This document shows positions 7,849-16,773 of a stretch of DNA of 55,555 bases, in pieces. The stretch's first letter is position 1, and each line of letters begins with the position of its first letter. A program made the translations under genes and the position numbers. This stretch comes from JBFMFR01 sp040752025 (GTDB lineage: Bacteria; Chloroflexota; Anaerolineae; Anaerolineales; UBA4823). Under the pieces are notes generated by a model. That model searched no databases. It was given only the letters and a program-made list of their open reading frames with translations, and was not told the DNA's origin. Location of the stretch: assembly GCA_040752025.1 (NCBI GenBank), contig JBFMFR010000048.1, positions 1 to 55,555 of the forward strand, read 5' to 3'.

Positions 7849-8979
7849 ATGACCACCATGCAGTCTTCTAGCCCCATACAGCAACTGCACGCCCTGGGGC
7901 AGTCTATCTGGTACGACAACATCGAGCGGCGCCTGCTGCTCAACGGCGGGCTGGCCAGGCTGGTAGCAGACGGCGACATCCGCGGCCTGACCTCTAACCC
8001 CAGCATTTTCCACAACGCCATCGCCCGCTCGCAAGATTACGATAACGAGCTGCGCCAGTTGGCGGCTGGCGGGTGTTCAGCGGAAGAAATCTACGAGGCC
8101 CTGGCGATCGCCGACATCCAGGCCGCGGCAGACCTGCTCCGCCCGCTGTATGATCAGACCCAGGGGGCGGACGGCTATGTCAGTCTGGAGGTCAGCCCCT
8201 ACCTGGCGCACGACGCAGATGGCACGCTGCAGGCTGCCAAACGCCTGTGGCAGGCCGTGGCGCGTCCCAACCTGATGATCAAGATTCCCGCTACGTTGGA
8301 AGGACTGGGAGCCATCCGCGCCGCTATTGCCAGCGACCTGAACGTCAACGTGACGCTGATCTTCTCGATCTCGCGCTATCGCAAAGTCATGGACGCTTAC
8401 CTCTCCGGCCTGGAAGACCGCCTGGCGCAGGGAAAAGCCTTGGATGGCATTGCCTCGGTGGCATCCTTCTTCCTGTCGCGCATCGACACCAAGGTGGACA
8501 AGCGCCTGGATGCGCTGGCCGCGGCGCAGCCGCAGAAGGCCGAACAGGCGGCCGGGCTGCACGGCAAGCTGGCCATCGCCAGCGCCCGGGCTGCCTACGC
8601 CGCTTTCCGGGAAACCTTCGGCGGCCCGCGCTTCGCCCGCCTGTCAGCCGCCGGAGCCCGCCTGCAGCGCCCGCTGTGGGCTTCCACCAGCACCAAGAAC
8701 CCTGCCTACCCCGACACGCTTTACATAGACAACCTGATCGGCCCCGACACGGTCAACACCCTGCCCCCGGTGGCCCTGGATGCCTTCCGGGATCACGGCA
8801 AAGCCGCGCTCTCGATCGACATCGATCTGGCAGGGACGCAAGCCGCCATAGAAGACCTGGGCGCCTTGGGAATCTCGCTGGATGAAGTCACCGCAGAGCT
8901 GGAAGCCGAAGGCGTGCAGGCTTTCGCCCAGGCTTACACGGACTTGCTGAAAGCCATTACGCTCAAAATGGAAAAATGA
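7849..8979 (+). CDS. tal: Transaldolase
   Basis: This 376-residue enzyme of the non-oxidative pentose phosphate pathway transfers a dihydroxyacetone unit from sedoheptulose-7-phosphate to glyceraldehyde-3-phosphate. The Schiff-base lysine is K145 in NLMIKIPAT. Other family motifs are LTSNPSIF near residue 50, VSLEVSP near 115, NVNVTLIFS near 170 and SVASFFLSRIDTKVDKRL near 205. Length and motifs match the long actinobacterial/chloroflexal transaldolase type rather than the short MipB type. ATG 7849 follows AAAGGA; a second ATG three codons later is possible, and the open frame continues upstream only as non-conserved sequence. It precedes the GH3 gene by 46 nt and may help funnel released pentoses. 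Confidence 0.95.
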   Translation: MTTMQSSSPIQQLHALGQSIWYDNIERRLLLNGGLARLVADGDIRGLTSNPSIFHNAIARSQDYDNELRQLAAGGCSAEEIYEALAIADIQAAADLLRPLYDQTQGADGYVSLEVSPYLAHDADGTLQAAKRLWQAVARPNLMIKIPATLEGLGAIRAAIASDLNVNVTLIFSISRYRKVMDAYLSGLEDRLAQGKALDGIASVASFFLSRIDTKVDKRLDALAAAQPQKAEQAAGLHGKLAIASARAAYAAFRETFGGPRFARLSAAGARLQRPLWASTSTKNPAYPDTLYIDNLIGPDTVNTLPPVALDAFRDHGKAALSIDIDLAGTQAAIEDLGALGISLDEVTAELEAEGVQAFAQAYTDLLKAITLKMEK

Positions 8980-9025
8980 TCGGGTTGGCGCGCATTTCGC
9001 CCAACCAACCACGGGAGACAATTCG

Positions 9026-11311
9026 GTGAACCGCCGCAATTTCATCAAAGTCATCCTGGCCTCATCGGCCGGACTGGTCCTAGCCGGTTGTAAGCGGCTG
9101 GCCAAATCTTTGCAACCCAGTAAAACCAATCCCCAAAGTACACCCGCACCGGCTGGTGATATGGATATCTATCTCGATCCCGATCGCCCCATCGCAGAGC
9201 GCGTCGACGACCTGGTCGCCCGCATGACTCTGGAAGAAAAAGTCGCCCAGATGGGCAATGAAGCCCCAGCGATCCAGCGCCTGGGGATCCCCCAATACAA
9301 CTGGTGGAACGAGGCCCTGCATGGCGTGGCGCGCGCCGGCCTGGCAACCGTCTTTCCGCAGGTGATCGGGTTAGCCAGCACCTGGAATGCCGAACTGATC
9401 CAGCGCGTGGCCGAGGTGATATCGGACGAAGGCCGCGCCAAGTATCACGAAGCGCTTCGCCAGGGCGTGCGCGACCTTTACACCGGCCTGACTTTCTGGT
9501 GCCCCAACGTCAATATCTTCCGCGACCCGCGCTGGGGGCGCGGGCAGGAGACCTACGGCGAGGATCCTTACCTGACCTCGCGCCTGGCCGTAAATTTCAT
9601 CCAGGGCCTGCAAGGCGATGACCCCAGGTACCTGAAAACCGTGGCGACGCCCAAGCACTTCGCCGTGCACAGCGGCCCAGAAAAACAGCGCCACTCCTTC
9701 GATGCCATCGTCTCCCAGCAGGACCTGCACATGACCTACCTGCCGGCCTTCAAAACCTGCATCATGGAAGGTAAAGCGGCTTCCATCATGGGCGCCTACA
9801 ACCGCGTGAATGGCGAAGCCTGCTGCGCCAGCCCCACCCTGCTCCAAAAGATCTTGCGAGACGAATGGGGCTTCGAGGGCTTCGTCGTCTCGGACTGCGG
9901 CGCAATCGACGATATCTACAACAACCATATGCTGGTCAAGACCCCTGCCGAGGCGGCCGCCCTGGCGGTCAAAAACGGCTGCGACCTGGAGTGCGGCTGC
10001 ACCTACGGCATCCCCTGCGATTACGGCTGGCTCAACAAAGCTGTGGAACAGGGGCTGCTCAGCGAAGAGGATATCGACCGAGCTGTCAAGCGCCTGTTCA
10101 CGGCGCGCTTCCGCCTGGGGATGTTCGACCCGCAGGAACAGGTCGCCTATGCGCAAATCCCCATCAGCGTGGTCGATTCTCCCGAACACCAGCAACTGGC
10201 GCTGGAAACCGCCCGCCAATCGCTCGTCTTGCTGAAAAACGAGGGCGGCCTCTTGCCATTGGATCCCCAGGCGACCCAATCGATAGCAGTCATCGGCCCC
10301 AACGCCAACGAAACCCTGGTGTTGAGCGGAAACTATTACGGCATCGCCTCCGCGCCTGTGTCTGTCCTGGCCGGTATCCGGGCATTGGTCCCTGCGGGAA
10401 CTGAGATCTATTACGCCCGCGGTTGTGATATTGCCGGCCTGTCAACCAGCGGCTTCGAAGAGGCCATCCAGGCCGCGCAGAAATCGCAGGTCGCCGTGCT
10501 GGTCATGGGCCTCTCCCAACAACTGGAGGGCGAAGAAAAACAGCAGGAAGGCAATCCACCGGGCGTCTTCAGCCAGGGCGACCGCCTCAACCTGGATCTG
10601 CCCCCCATCCAGGGTAAGCTGCTGCAAGCCATCCACGAAACCGGCGTCCCGCTGGTGCTGGTGCTGATCAACGGCAGTGCTTTGTCGATCAACTGGGCCA
10701 GCGAGAACGTCCCTGCCATCCTGGAGGCCTGGTACCCGGGCCAGGCTGGCGGCACGGCGGTGGCCGAGGCGCTCTTTGGGTTGGCCAACCCGGGCGGGCG
10801 CCTGCCGGTCACTTTCTATAAATCTAGCAAAGATTTACCTGCCTTTGACGATTACAGCATGGAAAACCACACCTACCGCTATTTCAAGGGCGAGCCGCTC
10901 TACGCTTTCGGTTTTGGCTTGAGCTACACCAGCTTTGCCTACCGGGACCTGCGCATCCAACCGGAAAGCGTCAAGGCCGGGGAAACTGTCACCGTCCAGG
11001 TGCAGGTCGAAAACACAGGGGGACGCCCCGGCGACGAAGTGGCGCAGCTTTACATCAAGGATGTAGCCGCCTCATCCCCGGTGCCACAGCTCCAGTTGCA
11101 AGGTTTCACCCGCCTGCACCTGGAACCAGGTGAGAAGCAGCAGCTTGAATTCTCCATCGGCCCCGACCAGATGGCTTACGCAACCGAGGATGGCAAGTGG
11201 GCCCTGGAACCCGGCGAATTCAAAATCTGGGTGGGAGGCCAGCAGCCCAACTTGAACCTCGAAGTTCAAGCGGCGAACATCCTGGAAGGGCAGTTTACCC
11301 TGCAAGCCTGA
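9026..11311 (+). CDS. Glycoside hydrolase family 3 (beta-xylosidase/beta-glucosidase), Tat lipoprotein
   Basis: This 761-residue exported hydrolase removes beta-linked sugars from the non-reducing ends of oligosaccharides. The N-terminus NRRNFIKVIL...LVLAGC combines a twin-arginine motif with a lipobox, so it should be folded inside and anchored outside. The (beta/alpha)8 domain runs from about residue 45 to 375 with the nucleophile D290 in VVSDCGAI and substrate loops RDPRWGRGQETYGEDP and KHFAVHSGP. The alpha/beta sandwich (about 395-610) contains EAWYPGQAGG, and a fibronectin-like domain follows (about 650-745). The xylosidase-like spacing suggests xylo-oligosaccharides, but the sugar is not certain. 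GTG 9026 is preceded by GGGAG. Confidence 0.93.
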   Translation: MNRRNFIKVILASSAGLVLAGCKRLAKSLQPSKTNPQSTPAPAGDMDIYLDPDRPIAERVDDLVARMTLEEKVAQMGNEAPAIQRLGIPQYNWWNEALHGVARAGLATVFPQVIGLASTWNAELIQRVAEVISDEGRAKYHEALRQGVRDLYTGLTFWCPNVNIFRDPRWGRGQETYGEDPYLTSRLAVNFIQGLQGDDPRYLKTVATPKHFAVHSGPEKQRHSFDAIVSQQDLHMTYLPAFKTCIMEGKAASIMGAYNRVNGEACCASPTLLQKILRDEWGFEGFVVSDCGAIDDIYNNHMLVKTPAEAAALAVKNGCDLECGCTYGIPCDYGWLNKAVEQGLLSEEDIDRAVKRLFTARFRLGMFDPQEQVAYAQIPISVVDSPEHQQLALETARQSLVLLKNEGGLLPLDPQATQSIAVIGPNANETLVLSGNYYGIASAPVSVLAGIRALVPAGTEIYYARGCDIAGLSTSGFEEAIQAAQKSQVAVLVMGLSQQLEGEEKQQEGNPPGVFSQGDRLNLDLPPIQGKLLQAIHETGVPLVLVLINGSALSINWASENVPAILEAWYPGQAGGTAVAEALFGLANPGGRLPVTFYKSSKDLPAFDDYSMENHTYRYFKGEPLYAFGFGLSYTSFAYRDLRIQPESVKAGETVTVQVQVENTGGRPGDEVAQLYIKDVAASSPVPQLQLQGFTRLHLEPGEKQQLEFSIGPDQMAYATEDGKWALEPGEFKIWVGGQQPNLNLEVQAANILEGQFTLQA

Positions 11312-11357
11312 GCACTCCTTATGGCTGCCAGGCACAGGTAAAATCGACCCATTTCGT

Positions 11358-12314
11358 ATGCAAGCAACTCGAAACCCGATCGCCTGGCGCATGCTCCTGG
11401 CCTGCCTCATCGGACTGGTAAGCGGCGGGCTGTGCTGCCTGAACCTGGCGCGGCGCGAGCAACTGGCAGCAGACTTTACCTGGCCCTGGCGCGCCGCCAA
11501 CTTCCTGCTGGAAGGCAAGAACCCTTACATCGAGATCCAACCCGAGGGGGACTATCCTTTCCAGACGTATTTCTATTATCCTTTGCCCGCCGCCCTGGCG
11601 GCGCTGCCATTCGCCGGGCTGCCTGCCTACCTGGCCGGGGCGCTGTTCTTCGGCCTGAGTTCCGGGCTGCTGGCCTGGGCGCTGCTGCAAGATGGCTGGC
11701 AGCGCCTGCCCCTGTTCCTGAGCGCGCCGTACGTGGTGGCGGCTGCCACCGCCCAATGGACCCCGTTGATCGTCGCCGCCGGCCTGCTGCCGGCCATGAA
11801 CTGGCTGCTGGCCTGCAAACCCAACCTGGGCCTGGCCCTGTTCATCTACAAACCGAATAAACTGGGCCTGGCGCTCGGCCTGGTGTTCGTGGCGCTCAGC
11901 CTGGCCTGCCTGCCCTCCTGGCCCTGGGACTGGCTGGCCGTTACAAAGCAGTTGGCCGGTCACCCGCCGCCCTTCCTGGTGCTGCCCCTGGGCCCGCTGC
12001 TGCTCCTGGCCGCGCTGCGCTGGCGCAAAGCCGGCGCCCGCCTGCTGCTGGGCCTGTCCCTTTTGCCTCAACTGTTGTTCTTCTACGACCAACTGCCGCT
12101 GTGGCTGCTCCCGCGCAGCTTCAGGGCCGGCCTGGCCTACTCCGCCCTGAGCTGGCTGGCCTACTTCGCCTGGCGCTGGCAGGGCATCGATCCCCATACC
12201 GGCGAGATCCTGCTACAGCCCGTCCAGTATATCCTGGCTTTGGTTTATCTCCCCGCCCTGCTCATGCTGCTGTGGCCCGAGGGGAAGAAATGCAGGTGGT
12301 GGCGAAATTTTTAA
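11358..12314 (+). CDS. Multi-pass membrane protein, GT87-like
   Basis: This 318-residue, very hydrophobic protein has about eight membrane segments. After the first segment the external loop reads ADFTWPWRAANFLLEGKNPY and then YYPLPAALAALPF, a pattern found in polyprenyl-phosphate-sugar dependent glycosyltransferases of the GT87 (DUF2029) type, where an early loop acidic residue is catalytic. It is shorter than usual members (about 400 residues), and the segment NWLLACKPNLGLALF corresponds to the family's conserved KPN region. Substrate unknown. It lies 46 nt after the GH3 gene on the same strand, with no ribosome site worth naming before ATG 11358. Confidence 0.6.
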   Translation: MQATRNPIAWRMLLACLIGLVSGGLCCLNLARREQLAADFTWPWRAANFLLEGKNPYIEIQPEGDYPFQTYFYYPLPAALAALPFAGLPAYLAGALFFGLSSGLLAWALLQDGWQRLPLFLSAPYVVAAATAQWTPLIVAAGLLPAMNWLLACKPNLGLALFIYKPNKLGLALGLVFVALSLACLPSWPWDWLAVTKQLAGHPPPFLVLPLGPLLLLAALRWRKAGARLLLGLSLLPQLLFFYDQLPLWLLPRSFRAGLAYSALSWLAYFAWRWQGIDPHTGEILLQPVQYILALVYLPALLMLLWPEGKKCRWWRNF

Positions 12315-12320
12315 TCTGTC

Positions 12321-12349
12321 TTGACGTTCTTTTGACACTCGTGTAGTAT
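12321..12349 (+). promoter_or_regulatory. Promoter for the propeller lipoprotein
   Basis: -35 TTGACG (12321-12326), 17-nt spacer, -10 TAGTAT (12344-12349). A ribosome site AAAGGAG (12368-12374) follows before ATG 12382. A second TTGACA at 12332 is too close to the same -10 to be its -35. Confidence 0.55.
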
Positions 12350-12381
12350 CCTGAGGGAGAGAAAACGAAAGGAGAAAAATA

Positions 12382-14394
12382 ATGAATCAAAAACTTACCC
12401 GGATAATGAGCATCCTCCTGGCGCTGGCTCTGGCCAGCATGGCCTGCAAGCTGTTCTCCCAGGCAGAAGAGACCACGGCGCCCTTGCCGCCTACCAGCAC
12501 GCCTGTAGCGCAGGCTGCCACCGCCATCCCACCCACAGCAGCGGCCGTCCCCGCTACAGAAACGCCGCTGCCGCCAACCACCGGCATCGACCCGGGCTGG
12601 TATATGTACACCAACGGCAACCACGTCAACGAAATTGCCGTGTACGGCGGCAAGCTGTGGGCCGCCACCGGCGGCGGTATCGTGGTTTGGGACCTGGCCA
12701 GCGGCGAGGCGCTCAAATACACCGTCCTGGATGGGCTGCCGGTTAACAATATGGAGGCCGTGACGGCCTGCCCCATCCCCGAGATGCGCATCATCTTCGG
12801 CCACGAGGCTGGCCTGACGCTCATCGACCCGGCTACAGACGATGTAGAACATTGGAACACCAAGAACAGCGGCATGTCGAAAACCAGCGTCAACACCCTG
12901 GACTGCGACGTTGACACCCAGACCCTGATGATCGGCTACACCTTTGGCCTGGAGGTGCTCTCGGCCTCCAACGGAGAATGGAAACTCTACGATAAGCAGG
13001 ATGGCCTGGTCACCGATTGGGTCGGGCAGGCCGCCGTGATCGGCTCCGACATCTGGGTGGTCTCCTCCTTCGGCGAATCCGTGATCCACGAAGACGGCAC
13101 GGTCACGGGCTATTCCGAGAAACTGGAAAACATCCCGGATGAGAACATTTCCGGGGTCGCCGTGGACGCCAACGGCGATATCTGGCTGGCAGCCTTCGAC
13201 GGGCTGTTGAAATACAGCGATGGGGATTTCAAGCTGTATAACTCCGACAACACCGAGAAATTCCCCTACCTGGACGCTTTCACCGGCATCGCCGCCGCCC
13301 CAGACGGCAGCGTGTGGGTGGGCAACACCTTCGGCACGCTCTGCCAGTTCGACCCGGTGAGCGAACGCTGCCTGGCGATCTATGAGAACGAACCCGGCAT
13401 GGTCGGCGACCTGGACGATTTGATCCTGGACGAAGACGGCAACCTGTACTACTGCGACGACAACGAGGGCATCAGCCGCTTCGATGGCAGCAGTTGGCAG
13501 GCTTACACCCTGGAAGAGCTGCCCCCCAGCAACAAGTACCGGGTCATCTCCATGACCGAGGACGGCACGATCATGGTCGGCGGCGACTGGGGGTTGTGGC
13601 AGTTCGCTTCCGACGAAGTCGACCAGCCCTGGAAAGAAATCGATGTGCAGCAGAACTTCGTTTACTCCTTCTTCCCAACGCCCGAAGGCATGTGGGTCGG
13701 CCACACCGGGGGCGGCAGCTTCCTCGAGTACAGCAGCGGGATGTGGAAGCAGGTCTCGACCGGCGATCCCGGCCAGGGCATCAAGGGCAGCCCGCAGGCG
13801 ATCACGGTGGATGGCGCCGGCAAAGTCTGGTTCGGCACTTCCTCGGGCCTGACGGTCTGGGATGGGAGCAGCTTCACGTACTACGACCTGCTCAACGAAC
13901 AGGAAAAAGCCGACAACCGCTCGCCGCGCGGCGTGAATGCACTGCTGTACGATGGCAGCAGCGTGTGGGTCGGCGCTTATTCGGCCCTGTTCCGCTTCGA
14001 CGCGGATGGCAATATGACCCGCTGGAGCGAGGAATTCAAGAGCCTGCTCTCGCTCTCCTCGCCCTCCACTTACGCCATCGCCCAGGACCAGGATGGCAGC
14101 CTGCTGCTGGGCATGGATCGCAAGCTGGTGCGCTACCAGGACGAGCAGTTCACCGAAATCTTCGAGGCCGAAAGCTCGATCAAGACCATCGTGGTGGACC
14201 CCAGTGGAGACTACTGGCTTGGCAGCAGCGACAACGGCATCTACGCCTACAGCGAGGGCCAATGGAGCAACCTGACCACCGCCGATGGCCTGCCCTCCAG
14301 CCATTTCGACATCTCCCAGAGCATCCTGGTGGACAACCTGGGCACGCTGTGGCTCGCCGGCGAGGAAGGCGGCCTGGCGCGCTACGTGCCCTGA
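12382..14394 (+). CDS. Secreted lipoprotein with two-component-type beta-propeller repeats
   Basis: This 670-residue lipoprotein has the signal ILLALALASMAC (lipidated Cys near residue 22), a Pro/Thr/Ala-rich linker to about residue 70, and a large propeller domain to the end. The blades repeat motifs such as GGKLWAATGGGIVVWD, DGSVWVGNTFGTLCQFD and GDYWLGSSDNGIYAYSEGQW, the pattern of periplasmic sensor propellers in hybrid two-component systems, but no membrane or kinase domain follows. A free extracellular sensor or binding protein is the simplest reading. AAAGGAG precedes ATG 12382 and a hairpin at 14415-14449 closes the unit. No partner kinase is near. Confidence 0.85.
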   Translation: MNQKLTRIMSILLALALASMACKLFSQAEETTAPLPPTSTPVAQAATAIPPTAAAVPATETPLPPTTGIDPGWYMYTNGNHVNEIAVYGGKLWAATGGGIVVWDLASGEALKYTVLDGLPVNNMEAVTACPIPEMRIIFGHEAGLTLIDPATDDVEHWNTKNSGMSKTSVNTLDCDVDTQTLMIGYTFGLEVLSASNGEWKLYDKQDGLVTDWVGQAAVIGSDIWVVSSFGESVIHEDGTVTGYSEKLENIPDENISGVAVDANGDIWLAAFDGLLKYSDGDFKLYNSDNTEKFPYLDAFTGIAAAPDGSVWVGNTFGTLCQFDPVSERCLAIYENEPGMVGDLDDLILDEDGNLYYCDDNEGISRFDGSSWQAYTLEELPPSNKYRVISMTEDGTIMVGGDWGLWQFASDEVDQPWKEIDVQQNFVYSFFPTPEGMWVGHTGGGSFLEYSSGMWKQVSTGDPGQGIKGSPQAITVDGAGKVWFGTSSGLTVWDGSSFTYYDLLNEQEKADNRSPRGVNALLYDGSSVWVGAYSALFRFDADGNMTRWSEEFKSLLSLSSPSTYAIAQDQDGSLLLGMDRKLVRYQDEQFTEIFEAESSIKTIVVDPSGDYWLGSSDNGIYAYSEGQWSNLTTADGLPSSHFDISQSILVDNLGTLWLAGEEGGLARYVP

Positions 14395-14414
14395 TCGCCC
14401 CCCGCCGCTGACAA

Positions 14415-14449
14415 CCGCCGCCCTGGGCGCAATCCGCTCAGGGCGGCGG
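14415..14449 (+). terminator. Terminator-like hairpin
   Basis: CCGCCGCCCTG (14415-14425) pairs perfectly with CAGGGCGGCGG (14439-14449) just after the propeller gene. There is no U-tract after it, so it is a GC hairpin of the weaker or Rho-assisted kind. Confidence 0.6.
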
Positions 14450-14546
14450 AGTCCCTATGGAAAAGCGTCCTGTTCGGGGCAATTCAGGGTAGAATCGAAT
14501 GCGCTGCGTGGTTGACAGGATCAGGACAGATGGGAAGGGCTTGCCA

Positions 14547-14939
14547 ATGAAACAGGCTGTATTAGATCGCATCCGCGTCATCAACAAATACGTGACCAAT
14601 AAGGCAATGATTCACATCTGCGGGAAAAGCTTCGGCCACTTTGCCATCTTGAGCCACGTGGGTCGCAAAAGCGGCAGGCTTTACTACATTCCCATCATTG
14701 CCGAGCCATTTCAGGACGGTTTCGTCATCGCCCTGACCTACGGCAAGAAGGTCGACTGGTATGAAAACGTCCGGGCCAAAGGGAGCTGCTCGCTGCGCTG
14801 GAAGAACCAGGATTATCACCTGGCCAACCCTGAATTCATCGATCAGGAAATCGGGTTGATGGCCTTCCCGGCGGCAATGCGATCCCCTTTGCGAATAATG
14901 GGAATCCAGTATTTCTTGAAATTAGAGCCTCAGGAATAG
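14547..14939 (+). CDS. Nitroreductase/deazaflavin-dependent oxidoreductase family (DUF385-like)
   Basis: This 130-residue protein has the split beta-barrel pattern of the F420/deazaflavin-dependent nitroreductase (Ddn) family: LSHVGRKSGRLYYIPI, a strand DGFVIALTYGKKVDWYENVRA and a short WKNQDYHLANPE strand. Members reduce or bind small molecules with F420 or flavin; which cofactor is used cannot be told. An earlier ATG at 14499 is unlikely because a -10-like TAGAAT (14490-14495) sits 3 nt before it, so transcription would start inside. ATG 14547 is preceded by GAAGGG. The next gene begins 4 nt after its stop. Confidence 0.75.
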   Translation: MKQAVLDRIRVINKYVTNKAMIHICGKSFGHFAILSHVGRKSGRLYYIPIIAEPFQDGFVIALTYGKKVDWYENVRAKGSCSLRWKNQDYHLANPEFIDQEIGLMAFPAAMRSPLRIMGIQYFLKLEPQE

Positions 14940-14943
14940 AGAC

Positions 14944-15942
14944 GTGTCAATCAAAAAACTATTACCGGAAAAAGATACCATTGATAAACTTGGCTGGTGG
15001 CTGGAAAAACGTGAAGACATAAAACAACGCTTCATGGATAATATCGGCGCGCCAGCTTTCCCCAGGAATACGCGCTCGATTGAAACGGTGGAGACCATCG
15101 AATGTGATCACTACGTGAGGCGCAAGTTACGCTATGTAGTTGGCGATCAGGAAGAAATCCATGCCTATCTTCTAATTCCAAATGGGATCAGGGAATGCTC
15201 TCCTGGAATTGCTGCCTTGCATCAAACCAACGATTTTGGGAAGGATGAAGTCGCAGGTTTACAGGGAAGCAAAAGTTACGCCTATGGGCATGAACTGGCC
15301 ATGCGTGGCTATGTTGTACTCGCTCCTGATTACCTTACTTTCGGAGAAAGAGTATTTCCTGGGAAAGAAGATGGCGACTCAGCGCCATTCTATGAGAAGT
15401 ATCCAAAATGGTCGATGGTGGGGAAAGATATCGAGGATTCAATGTCCGCCATTGATGTGTTATGTACGCTCGATTTCGTCGAGAAAAACAAAATCGGCGT
15501 CATAGGGCACTCACATGGGGGCAGCAATGCAATATTTGCGATGGCCCTGGATGAACGCATCTCGGTTGGCGTCAGCAATTGCGGGATGTCGATCATCTCT
15601 GAAGAGGAAAAATGTCTGGAATGGTCAGCAGAAGATGGATATATCTATTTTCCAAAACTCAGGCAATATCTGCTTGAGAAAAAGGAGCTGCCATTCGACC
15701 TCAACGAGGTGGCTGCACTGATTGCGCCCAGGCCCTGGTGCAACATATCTGCATATTACGATCGAACGCTGGGAAATCAAGAATTCCTCGCACAGGTTGG
15801 GATTCAATTCAATCAAGTCTATCAACTATTTGGTCAGCAAAACCATTTCTGTTATTGCATGCACGGGAACGATCATTCCTTTCCGAAATTCGCCAGAAGT
15901 TTAGCCTATGACTGGCTGGATAGATTTTTGAAAGGGGTCTGA
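14944..15942 (+). CDS. Alpha/beta hydrolase, dienelactone-hydrolase-like
   Basis: This 332-residue cytosolic hydrolase has the nucleophile elbow GHSHGG near residue 192, the family's oxyanion region HQTNDFGKDE near residue 96, a GYVVLAPDYLTFGER strand after it, and a late GNDHSFP that supplies the histidine. This layout fits large acetyl-xylan-esterase/dienelactone-hydrolase-like enzymes that cleave esters. The acid residue is not clear; the Asp in YYDRTLG is a candidate. GTG 14944 follows AGGAATAGAG and starts 4 nt after the upstream stop, so the two are co-translated. The base composition (more A/T in third positions) differs from the GC-rich genes on either side and could mark recent acquisition. 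Confidence 0.8.
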   Translation: MSIKKLLPEKDTIDKLGWWLEKREDIKQRFMDNIGAPAFPRNTRSIETVETIECDHYVRRKLRYVVGDQEEIHAYLLIPNGIRECSPGIAALHQTNDFGKDEVAGLQGSKSYAYGHELAMRGYVVLAPDYLTFGERVFPGKEDGDSAPFYEKYPKWSMVGKDIEDSMSAIDVLCTLDFVEKNKIGVIGHSHGGSNAIFAMALDERISVGVSNCGMSIISEEEKCLEWSAEDGYIYFPKLRQYLLEKKELPFDLNEVAALIAPRPWCNISAYYDRTLGNQEFLAQVGIQFNQVYQLFGQQNHFCYCMHGNDHSFPKFARSLAYDWLDRFLKGV

Positions 15943-15972
15943 AAGCAAGTTATTCGAACAAGGAGCAATGCG

Positions 15973-16773
15973 ATGATCCATCGTGAGAACCGGACAGACT
16001 GGATCAAGGCTTTCTATGCATCTGCTGTCGAATGGTGGGGTGAAAGCTGGTACGACGGCGAAAACCTCAAAGCCAGGTTGCAGATCATCCAGCAATATGG
16101 CAGCCAGGAGGATCAGCGCATCCTGGAGCTAGGGGCCGGCACCGGAGAAACGGCTGCCTATCTCTGTGAGCATGGCTATTCCGTGGTTGCCGTGGATATT
16201 TGCAGAAAAAACGTCGAGTTGATCAACGCCATGCGCGCGAAAAGGCCCTCGCTCAGCGCCATCGAAGGCGATTTTCTCAGCGTTGCCATCCCGGGACGCT
16301 TCCCGATCGTCTGCATGTTCGAGACCTTCGGCCTGGGCAGCGACAGGAACCAAAGGAAGCTGTTAGAGCGCGTATATCGCGACTGGCTGGAAGACAACGG
16401 CGTTTTCATCCTGGATGTGTACCACCCCTGCGGCCCCATCAAAGCCGCCGGCACACAACGGAGCCTGGACCGCTTAGCGCACGTCCCTGGTTCTGTAGAT
16501 ATGACCGAATACAGCCTCTACGATGGGGTCAAAAATCGCTGGATCGACATTTGGGAACCGGTCAATGACAAAGCCAGCGCCCGGGTTCAATCCATCCGCT
16601 GCTATACACCCGCTGACCTGCTCCTACTGCTCGATGGGACCGGCTTCGTTGTGCAAAAGATGCTCTACAAAGGCCAGGCCATCGATTTCGAGAACGCTGA
16701 AATCAAGACCGAGAATGTATTCGAAGATTCCGAAAGGAACTACGCCTACACCGTGATTTTGGAAAAGAAATGA
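15973..16773 (+). CDS. Class I SAM-dependent methyltransferase
   Basis: This 266-residue methyltransferase has the SAM-binding glycine motif ILELGAGTGETAAYL near residue 50, the acidic ribose-binding strand VVAVDIC about 20 residues later, and a FLDVYH-like post-catalytic strand (FILDVYHPCGP). A middle insert with many charged residues may hold the acceptor. The target is unknown. ATG 15973 follows AAGGAG. Its stop overlaps the next start by 4 nt (ATGA), so it is translated together with the isoprenylcysteine-methyltransferase-like gene. Confidence 0.85.
   Translation: MIHRENRTDWIKAFYASAVEWWGESWYDGENLKARLQIIQQYGSQEDQRILELGAGTGETAAYLCEHGYSVVAVDICRKNVELINAMRAKRPSLSAIEGDFLSVAIPGRFPIVCMFETFGLGSDRNQRKLLERVYRDWLEDNGVFILDVYHPCGPIKAAGTQRSLDRLAHVPGSVDMTEYSLYDGVKNRWIDIWEPVNDKASARVQSIRCYTPADLLLLLDGTGFVVQKMLYKGQAIDFENAEIKTENVFEDSERNYAYTVILEKK

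Noticed and set aside
9371..10279. Minus-strand open frame inside the GH3 gene
   Set aside because: Antisense shadow of conserved glycosidase sequence.
12262..14304. 680-codon minus-strand open frame opposite to the propeller lipoprotein
   Set aside because: The plus strand has signal peptide, repeats, promoter and ribosome site; the minus frame has no recognisable motif.
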